From Dendrocalamus latiflorus (Eukaryota > Streptophyta > Magnoliopsida > Poales > Poaceae), in contig CM029654.1 in the NCBI GenBank assembly GCA_017311315.1, positions 1,426,001-1,490,000 on the forward strand: 64,000 nucleotides of DNA, read 5' to 3'. The notes under the pieces are model-generated. The model had not been told where the DNA came from and did no database searches. It saw nothing but the letters and a program-made list of their open reading frames with translations. The position numbers and the translations under genes are program-made. Shown here in pieces: positions 55,293 to 64,000 of the stretch. Every line of letters begins with the position of its first letter. Within the stretch, counting starts at the first letter, position 1.

Positions 55293-56757
55293 ATTCACCA
55301 ATGGTTTACCTCACGTTAGTAAGTCTCTCATATTTTGGTTTTCACCATACCACGCCTTATTGTACCGACCAAACCACTTGATACAACCTGCCACTTGAAC
55401 CATGACTTCAATGTCCTTTGCACTCAAGAGTGGGGCAAATGAGCAATTATTCCGTTTGTCTCAACTATATCACCTGGTATCCATGATCATTCTAGATCTT
55501 GGTTTCCCTAACCAAGTTCCAATCCTCTCGCCGTTGATTTCAGGCTACCTGCACATCTAAAGGCTAGTAAATTATTTCTAGTCATAAGTTTTTCAAAACT
55601 TAATTCACGTTAATTCAAATATGCATTATGTAATATATATGATTACGACAGTTTGTGGTCACTCACTACCACCTAAAAAATCCTCAAGACCAGCTTTCTC
55701 CATGTGACTAGTCGACCTATGATGACTGATCAAAACACACTGTACATAGACCATGGATTCACGAACACATTTCACGACCATTTGCCAATTGCTCATCACT
55801 AATCACCTAAGATCCTCCTCGCTCGCATGGTCCTTCAGACTATTAATAAGTTGCAGGTTCACTACAAAGAACCACGTACTCAACTTGTTTGAAGGAATAC
55901 AGGAACTGCATTTGCTATAATTTCAGCTGCATATATAGATAGTTTTTAATGCTACTTCTAATGCTTCTAGAGTTTTTTTTTTGTTCCTGAGGGATAAGAC
56001 TACATAGACTTGATTTGATGGAGTGACTACTGTCGTCTGTTCTTACTGCATGTACGTATGTGGTACTTAATTATTCCGTTGGAAAGTTTATGGCACATTT
56101 GTGAGTTGTCACGCTGAACGCATATTTCCAGCAGGAAGGTGGAAATGAAATAATGGTTATTATCGCACATTAATTCTTCAGCAACGTGCATGAAAAATGC
56201 ATACGTAGAACTTGTTTGATTAGACTATTAGATGGCTTTATCCCCGAGTTTCTTCCTCTCAAAAGCCTCATAAACTAGACTTCTCAAAAGGTTAGGTTGG
56301 ATGAGCTTAATTAAGCTTTTCAGTAGGAACATACGTACTCGAAGTCTGAACTTTGTCTAAAAATATATACTAGCAACAATTAGTATCTACCACTGTATGT
56401 ATCTGAAAGGGCTCAAACTTATGGCACCTTATTTGATCTTTTTGCTCTTTACTACTTTTAATTTTTGTCAATCAACAATATTTAGAATACTATAGGAATT
56501 CTAGTGGAAAATCCCTGCTAGTGGAGAGCTTATTAAGTGATAGTGAACATAGAACCACCTTTTGGTGGGGTGGTGGAGCTATCTCGTATGCTTCAATAGG
56601 AATTTTGTAAAGTTACAGATTTATTCCGGTCTCCATCTATCTAGAAGTATGCTAAGATGGCGTACTTGTATATGATGTGCGCATGTGTGTGGTGATGTGT
56701 GTATATGTGCGCGTCTTACTTGTAATCGGGAAAAAAGTGCTAGTGAACATGATCCTG
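55293..56757. other. intergenic, largely shared with copy A
   Basis: 55293-55640 has no counterpart or gene. 55648-56757 matches A 24675-28130 without A's solo LTR and MITE. Confidence 0.6.
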
Positions 56758-56858
<101 letters not shown>

Positions 56859-57885
56859 GTCTAAAGCCGTAAAAATGATTTTTCAAACAGCTTTTCACGT
56901 CTACATCGACGAAAAGCACGGACAAAACCGTTGTCACGATCAAAATTCATTGATCACAGACTAAAATAACAAGGCCAAAACTGCGAGTCATCTAGCATCA
57001 AGTCTCCACTAGGCCAGCAATGCCATGCAGCAGCTGTAGGCCGGCCTCCATCACCAAGCCAAATTGGTTTCAGACAACAACCCTAGGAGAAAACAACGTG
57101 GGCCGCTCGACACCTCATGAATTTGTTAGTGGGGTGTGATTGATGGGCTAGCTGGGTTTATCCTTTATCTCTCGAGACTAAACCAGATTACAGAGGGGGG
57201 AATTAATTAATGTACGCCTCGACGTGCAGGAGTCGTGCTCGTAGAACGTGGTAAGATCGAACCGGGCACGAGCTTCGCGTTGATGCGATCGTCGCGAGGC
57301 AAATCGGAAGAAGCTAGAAGCAAAGGCTGCCACGGGTGCTCGACGTACGTACTCGGACTCCTACCTAACCTTGGATGCATACATTACTACGACTACGACT
57401 TGTCCCCTATCTAGATATATAGGTACGTGAATGCCATGTTCTATGACACGCTCAAAAAGATCTCCTATGATTTGTTCCGGAGAATGACGATGCTGAATAT
57501 GACAGGTAGGTCCTAGATGAGAAGAAGTGGCATCTACCTCATGAGCGCGGTGGTAGGAGCAGAGCCACTAGCTCTATAAGAATTAGAAGGTAAGGGTTGA
57601 TCTCCCTAAGATGCAGTGGTAGAATTATGAAGCAAGTTACACACTCCAGTGTGTCAAGTTCAATGAACTTGAGATACTGGTATGTATAATTTGATTCATA
57701 GAACTTTATTTTATAATCTTTAGTACTTCATAATATATGCTAAGCTCACTGCTCACTGCAGTTAGTTTTTTCTTATAAGAGAGATGACATCCACACAGTC
57801 ATCGTCGTCGTCATCTGGGTCTCACGCTCTGAAGATCAGGATAACTAAGCGTGGCCGAGGAGTATAAAAAAGGTCAGAGGGCCAA

Positions 57886-59123
57886 ATGACCATCACAGTG
57901 GTCTCTCCGGATGGGGTCTCTCTGCAATCGAAGAAAGCAGTGGTAGTATTTTTGAACTACCCGTGGGATAATTGGAAGGCAATAGGTCCCCATCACCATA
58001 GCAAGCTAGAAAGATTTGGCAAAGAAGTAGAAAAATCAGCTATAGGCGGAAATAACAAATTCGTTCGGGATCCCAGCAGAAGTACAGAGACTCGTGCAAT
58101 GATAGACGCTCCTTACGAAGAGAAAAGCATGGAAGAACTTCAAGATCACTCTTGTCATGTAGTACATGAACAAGGATCTCATGCCCTTCACGAGGTATCC
58201 TTTTATGTTGCCGAAAACATGGGAGGCCTTTGTGCAGATGATGACAACGGCTGAATCTGAACAACAAAGTGCAGTGTACAAGGATCTCCAGTCACAAAAC
58301 ACTCACCCTCACAGACTCGGCACCGTTGAGTATGCGGGTAAAATCCCGCAGTGCAGAATGCAGGATGAGGTCACAATCCGATCTGAGGCCTCCCCACGAT
58401 TTTTCGGCATCACAAATGAGCGCACCCAAAACTGGTTAAGAGTGAGGTCATCAATCACGTCTTCGGGTGTCTCCTCTTTCAAAAACCCCGTAGATGAGGA
58501 AATGTCTGAACGCCTGCTAAGATATATTAAACTATATAGTTGTTAATACCTCTTGAACTTCATGGGTTCGAAAATAACATGATTGCCTCTTGCAGCAATC
58601 ATTGACTACTGAACCTTCTCGAGGCTCCTTTGAAGAATATAGGGAGAGAGATATACTATCACAGGCCCTAGGAAACAAGGAGCACCCAGGTCACATACGA
58701 GGCCTGGGGGTTTACATATCTTAGAGGCATGAATTCCCAATGACTCCGAGAAATATAGGAGTAGGAAGAGATCCAAGGCCTATCGCAACAAACAAATAAA
58801 ACAGGAGCTTCGTGCACAACTTGAGAAACAACTATCTGCCTCACTTCAAGAGAAGACTGTCTCACTTCGAGGAGAGATAGATTCATTGAGGGAAGAACTG
58901 AGACAAGTCCCCAACCAATCACAACTCACCCCCATTAATGCGGTACCCAGTCCCCCTCAACGTGTGGACTTTGCCCTCGACTCCTAGCGATAGCGTGTGG
59001 ACTTTGACAAAAGTGCATTTGATTTTGACAAACTCATCGAAATTCGAGGAAACCTCTCCCAATTCTTGCTAACAGAGATTATAAACAAGACTGGAGAGTT
59101 CCACCCCGATAATGGTGATTAGA
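57886..59123 (+). pseudogene. CACTA-associated TNP1-type protein remnant (Transposase_24-like)
   Basis: Exon-like pieces: ITVVSPDGVSLQSKKAVVVF and LNYPWDNWKAIG (57886 onward); NERTQNWLRVRSSITSSGV (58415); near 58670 EHPGHIRGLGVY, which resembles the EHPGRxRGxG block of plant Transposase_24 proteins; then QELRAQLEKQLSASLQEKTV, a coiled-coil segment, and VDFALDS with further stops. This is the accessory transposase gene found beside TNP2 in CACTA elements. The DNA-binding role is family knowledge. Multiple stops and shifts show it is dead. Sequence at 57443-57700 may be the end of TNP2. Confidence 0.6.
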
Positions 59124-59412
59124 TGTTGAAACATTGGATTCAATTGTAATCATTCAATTGTGCTTAATCAAACAATTCATTCAATTTAATTCATTTGTGA
59201 GATCTATATAACGATTGTCATGCTATATATGTAATCTGTTTGTGTTGTTTCATTTATTTGTGAGATTTATATAATGATTGTGTTGTGCTATATATGTGAT
59301 CTTGCTTGTTTTCAGAGGGCAAGACTAGCATATCCTGAGGCTAGCCGAAAAAGAGCAATCAACATCGCTGTTGATATAGCTATCACAGATGGTTTAGTGT
59401 TTCAAATTGTTT

Positions 59413-59514
<102 letters not shown>

Positions 59515-59889
59515 AGACGGTTTGGAACATCGAACCATATATGATATAAACTATATCACAGACGGTTTTTGTTAGTAACCGTCTGTGATATGGTACACCG
59601 AATCATCTGTGATATGCATCATATCATAAACGGTTAATAACAAAAATCGTCTGTGATATAGTGCATATCACAGACGGTTAATACAAAAAAAATCCTCCGT
59701 GATAGTTGAATATCATAGACGGTTTTTCAGAAGAACCGTCTGTATTGTAAGTTATTACAGACGGTGTGGGAGCCGTCTGTGATAACCAGCTATTATCACT
59801 GACACATAAACGCAGACGGTTCAGAAACAGTCTGTGATGACGGTTTTGAACCGTTTGTGATAACACTGTCCGTAGTAGTGGAATAAAGC

Positions 59890-61171
59890 TGCCCCGCTCA
59901 TGTCGACTTTTTGTGTACTATTCCTTAATTTCGTCTTTTGCTGACTTTTTGGTTTTTTGAACTTTTTTGTATTTTCTTTTTTCGTATTCGTTTATATTGT
60001 TCTTAATAAACTAATCTGCTTTTTCTGTTTTTAATTTTTAAAATTTAATTACACTAAAAGATCATCAGCACGTACTATGTAAAATAAATTATAAATTAAT
60101 TTATTTTGGTCGAACTGGACGTCCTGTAGCACATACTATGAAAAGGACCGTAGCTAGCTGACTCTAGCTCTAGCCAGGTGATGGATGGATTGATTGATAG
60201 TTAACATATATCCCACGTTGGTGGTGACCAGATCCTACTACATCGAATTAAAAATAACTTCCTCGCGAAAAAGAATTAAAAATAACTTGCGTAAAAAGGT
60301 TTTTAGTCCATATATATTGCACTGCTGCAAGAACCCACCTTGAGCTATCCCTGTGTATGATTCACGGACAAGCGAGGCTTGGCAAGCTCTACCGTTATGA
60401 GAGCTGTTTATCAGTGTCCGGACCCTGAGTTTAACATTCGTGCTAATTTTTTCTGAAGTTTTGGACAGAAAAAAAATACATATACGAACACGTTCAACAG
60501 TTAAAACATGTACCTACACTTAATAAAATTCATAGCTTCACTCTATATTAGTCATATATTAAGAACACAGTCATATATACGTGTGTGGAATTACATATAG
60601 AGATGTGCTTATATGCACCCTTCCTTCAAAAATATCTACTAGCTAGCTAGGCTTAACCTACCTATTGAGAATGAAGTGGATTTACATGAAGCCGCCCGGA
60701 TCGAATCACCGAGCACCCCAACTAGAGGTAGAAGAATTTTATAGCAAATTACCACAAATAATTTTTCACGTACTGATCGATTATATTTTAGATCGCTGCG
60801 AGCCGAGAACCAGTACTTTTCGGCTATCCCTGTCTATTTGCATGGATTTCACATGGAATTTATAGAATTTTGCAGCGGACAAAACGCAATTCTTTTATCT
60901 TCTCACGAGAGAGCATGCATCGCTTCTTTTCTTAATTTCGTTATATATTGATTCTATTTCTACCTCTACCGTGGCCTTTTCTTTAGAGTCGTTTTAGCTT
61001 GATTTTTCTTAGTTCTTCCGTCAGGTATTTTCATTATTAGATTGCAGCCATGATCTTACATATACTGAGCCTGGAAATTAAGCCATACATATGACCATAT
61101 ATTGATTTATTGTGATTAACTGACGGAGCTAGCTGGGGCCGTGTATATACCTGGTCATATTTGTAGTGGGA
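59890..61171. other. intergenic, shared with copy A
   Basis: Matches A 34022-35685 without A's MITE. Includes the older MITE-like repeat at 59890-60120. No gene. Confidence 0.7.
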
Positions 61172-61304
61172 CTAGCTGAATGCTCGCGTGTTGCTACGGA
61201 TTTTTAAAATTTATCATATTACATATTTTAAAATTCACGGGTGGTAAAAATTTTTAGAATATACATACAAACATGTTCTAAAAGTTTTTAAATTAGTCAA
61301 GTAA

Positions 61305-61815
61305 GTCGAAAGCTGTCGATCACACCTCGTGGTCATAAGTCAGAAGACATCGAGCACACCTCGTGGTCGTAGGTCGGGAGCTCTCGAGCACACCTCGTCG
61401 TTGTAAGTCGGAAGCCGTCGATCATCGCACGAGATCGTAGGCCGGGGCAGTCGACCATCATTGGTTGTTATAAGTTGGCAGCAATCGACGATCGATCATG
61501 GTCCTAAATCGGGAGTCTTCGACAATGGCTTATGGTCATACATCGGAAGTCGACGACCATCGTTCGTGGTCGAAAGTCAGAAGCCATCGAGGATACCTCG
61601 TGGTCATAAGTCGAAACACATCGACCAGCGCTCGTAGTCGTAAGTCGAAAGACATCGACCACACCTCATGGTCGTAAATCGAAACACATCGACCAGTACT
61701 CATGGTCGTAAATTAGAAACCGTCGATCACACCTCGTGGTCGTAAATTAGAAGCCATCGACCATCACGTGTGATCGTAGGTCGGGAGCGGTCGATTATCG
61801 CTGGTGGTCATACGT
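61305..61815. repeat. minisatellite, 34-bp units, about 14 copies
   Basis: Degenerate units such as cacacctcgtggtcgtaggt, cgggagctctcgag; the period is 34 bp in the first copies. It lies inside the Helitron. Confidence 0.85.
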
Positions 61816-61879
61816 TGGCAGGCCTCCGATGTGCATGTGCCCTGTCGCCCAACTATCGGCGCCAGCCTGCTCGGCCCCG

Positions 61880-62222
61880 ATTTCGACCACGGCTTGGACT
61901 TTGACCATGACCCTTCGACTTCGATTATGGCCCTTCGACTTTATCAACGATCCTTCAACTTTGACCACTGCCCCTTCGACCACGGTTTGGACTTCGACCA
62001 TGACCCTTCGACTTCGACCACGGTCTGACTTCAACTACAGCCCTTCGACTTCGACCGCAGACCGACTTCGTCCACAGCCCTTCGACTTCGACCACTTCCC
62101 CCTTCGACCACGGCTTCAACTTCAACCATGGCTTCGACTTCGACCACGGATCTTTGACTTCGGCCACGTCCCCACGACTTCAGCCATGGCCCCATTCGAC
62201 CACAGCATCAACTTCAATGACC
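61880..62222. repeat. degenerate minisatellite of CTTCGACCACGG units
   Basis: Short units near 20 bp (cccttcgacttcgaccacgg), irregular spacing. Open frames on both strands come from the repeat. Confidence 0.8.
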
Positions 62223-62249
62223 AGCTTGGGAGATCAAATCGCCAGACAG

Positions 62250-62950
62250 CGTGACAGGCTCCGAGCGAAGAGCAGGAGGAGGTAGAGAGGCTCACTGGGT
62301 GAGCAACCACTTGGCGGCGGTGGCGGGGGAGAGCCCTGTGGGCGGACGTAGTAAGAGGAAGCACCGCTATCGCCGAGTGCCCTTCTCTTTGATCCACCAG
62401 CCGCTGTCGCTGAGCGTCATTCTCTTCGATCCAACGGCCACTATCGCCAAGCGTCGTGCTGCTGGTTGGAGGGGTGGTGAAAGATGGAATTGGTGGCAGT
62501 GCCCTAGGGAAAGTTGAGGGACTACGACCAGATGCTGCCATGCGGGGAAGGAATTGGTGGCGGCACCGAGGAGGAAGAGGCACGACATGAGGGTTCGGGG
62601 GAGAATGAGGCGGCAATTGCGGGAGGTGGAGGCGGGGAGGTGGCGGTGGGCAGATGGGGAGAGGAGGCGGCGGGCAAATGTGTTGGGGAGGCGGCAACGA
62701 GGGGATGTGACACTACTGGGGAAGTTGGGGGGACTGCGACCAGACACTGTCGTACGGGGAAGGAATTGATGGCGGCGCTGAGGATTAGGAGGCGCGACAC
62801 GAGGGTTCAGGGGAGAGAAGGAGACGGCGGTTGCAGGAGGTGGAGTGATTATGGGAGGTGAAGGATGCGGGGAAAAGAAGAGGAGGAGCGCGGCCCATGT
62901 GTCGGCCCGACCTTTTCTATGAGGAGCGAAAGAACTATCTACATGCAGAT
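62250..62950 (-). other. GC-rich gene-like block carried by the Helitron
   Basis: Long overlapping open frames in several phases, rich in Pro, Ser and Arg, with an internal duplication. Helitrons often carry gene fragments, but no protein family is recognisable and the openness may come from base composition. Confidence 0.3.
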
Positions 62951-63046
62951 CTAGACGACTGATCTTTGATCGAATGGCTGAGAAGAGAGGAAGGAAAATG
63001 GACTGACGACCACCAACTCGTATTTTTATAATATTAAAGGAAAAGA

Positions 63047-63585
63047 AAAATCTTCTAGAAACCAAAGGCTGTGGTCCAACTTCATCAAAAAGCTACACAA
63101 GTTGGACAGTACCTCTAGAGAAGAGCAAAAAGGCTACTCTGCTGCTGTCTTAGTCTTCACACTCATCATGGGGAATCATGGGCGGGTCCAAGTAAAGGCT
63201 TAGGGAATACACAGGACATCGATATTATTTTACCTTATCAAAGTCTATATATACATAGATATGCACCTTGTAATGTAAATTTAGTAACTATACGTACATA
63301 TGATAATGATATGTATGATGACCATTGGACGTTTTCATTCTAGATCCGCCCCTGACTCATGCACCTAGCCAGCAAATCAACAAAACAAAACAGACACAAC
63401 AAACACGTACACACAGCTCTGTGCAGTGCACCTGCACCACACCATCAGATCATTGCATACAGATCACGCACCCACACAGAAGCTAGCTAGCATGTTAATT
63501 TATAGCACAAGAGAACCAATGTGTTGGTTGCCTCGCTAAGCAAGCTTATGACTAGCGAGTTAAAGTAAGATTTAGTACTATTACG
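63047..63585. other. intergenic, shared with copy A
   Basis: Matches A 35690-36222 closely. No gene. Confidence 0.7.
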
Positions 63586-64000
63586 TATTATATTTATAAA
63601 ACTAGTTGTGTACTCATTGTATTTGTAAAAATAATATTTCTATTATTTGATGTACGGGCGGTAGCGCCGGCGAGCCGACATACGGCGAAGCCACCGGTGA
63701 CAGGCGCCGGCCGCCCCGCGCAGCAGACAGCAGACATCCTGCTGCCAGATAGGGGGACGGCAAGTTTGCCTGCCATCTAGTGAGGGGGCCGCAGGTGATT
63801 AAGCCAGCTAATTAGCCAGTTTAATTACACGTCCTAATTTTTAACATTTAGTGTGTATTTGAAGTTTTAAATATAACAAATAAGTTCAAAAAATTATTAA
63901 AATTTACATATAGCCTTTTGACATAACATACTTCATAGCATAATTTTTGGATAATTTTATCAATTACGAATGTTGTTCAAAACTTTATAAATTTTTGATA
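63586..64000. mobile_element. foldback element, left part (cut by window end)
   Basis: Counterpart of 36223-36630 in copy A. From about 63835 it drifts away from A and is closer to 46900-47050 (catagcataatttttggataa, gaatgttgttcaaaa), so the two foldback copies may have exchanged or rearranged interiors. Confidence 0.7.

Larger units (their letters stand above)
61172..63046 (-). mobile_element. Helitron (non-autonomous), private to copy B
   Basis: On the minus strand the element starts TCTTTTCCTTTAATATTATA (or TCCTTTAATATT) at 63046 and ends ...CCGTAGCAACACGCGAGC, ATTCAGCTAG at 61172, followed by T. TC start, CTAG end, the CCGTAGCAACGCGCGGG-like motif near the end and no target duplication are Helitron marks. 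Copy A has the uninterrupted flank tagtgggaacaaggaaaatc (35675-35695). About 1.88 kb, with two minisatellites and a GC-rich gene-like block (62250-62950) that contains a direct repeat of about 110 bp (62520 and 62720). No Rep/helicase gene. Confidence 0.8.

Noticed and set aside
61305..61815. Regular 34-bp array that could suggest a CRISPR array
   Set aside because: No unique spacers between identical repeats; units drift along their whole length, and the context is a plant Helitron.
61829..62254. Open frames rich in Thr/Arg or Lys/Ser over the second minisatellite
   Set aside because: Products of the CTTCGACCACGG repeat in several frames.

Overview
This is plant nuclear DNA, almost certainly from a grass (Poaceae). 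The signs are two GC-rich intronless bHLH genes in an AT-rich background, dense miniature transposons (Stowaway, Harbinger-like and hAT types with intact target-site duplications), CACTA elements with subterminal repeats, nested copia and chromodomain gypsy retrotransposons, and a Helitron. There are no prokaryotic operons, ribosome binding sites or CRISPR arrays. I identified families by reading motifs and translations; no database was searched.

Layout. 1-3.8 kb: a plastid-type tRNA-Thr(UGU), an exon that looks like a ZIFL transporter, one CACTA end with 39-bp tandem repeats, and three MITEs. 3.8-11.6 kb: a full-length copia element (Copia-1, 4385-11001, minus strand, identical 5-bp target duplications) nested in an older inverted-ended element. 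12-20.3 kb: a hAT MITE, then an internally deleted copia (Copia-2, 14109-20308) that is interrupted by a 3.9-kb CACTA-like element. 20.6-21.5 kb: bHLH gene 1. 21.5-37 kb: flanking DNA with a solo LTR, nested MITEs, CACTA-like repeats and a long foldback element. 37.4-38.2 kb: bHLH gene 2. 38.3-48.5 kb: a copia 5' fragment, a 176-bp tandem repeat, a local duplication, a MED33 pseudogene fragment and an RTE-like LINE fused to a copia gag. 48.55-64 kb: a second copy of the 19.8-36.5 kb segment.

The main structural result is that second copy. Segments A (about 19.83-36.5 kb) and B (about 48.55 kb to the window end) align collinearly. By hand count they are about 96% identical in one 275-bp stretch, and they differ mainly by private transposon insertions and deletions. 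A alone has a Harbinger-like MITE, a solo LTR, a hAT element with a MITE nested in it, and CACTA-like repeats. B alone has a 5'-truncated Tekay-like gypsy element, a hAT element, a CACTA remnant, a Helitron and expanded (AT)n tracts. In B, gene 1 is reduced to its last codons, and a hAT element sits inside those. If B keeps the order of A, a copy of gene 2 should lie about 0.7-1.5 kb past the window end.

The only genes that look functional are the two bHLH paralogues. Each has an H-E-R basic region (E-box/G-box binding class), a basic patch in front of it and an ACT-like C-terminus, but no N-terminal MYC_N (JAZ-interacting/activation) domain. By family knowledge such short MYC-like proteins could heterodimerise with, or modulate, full-length MYC2-type factors in jasmonate signalling. 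That role is inferred and not shown here.
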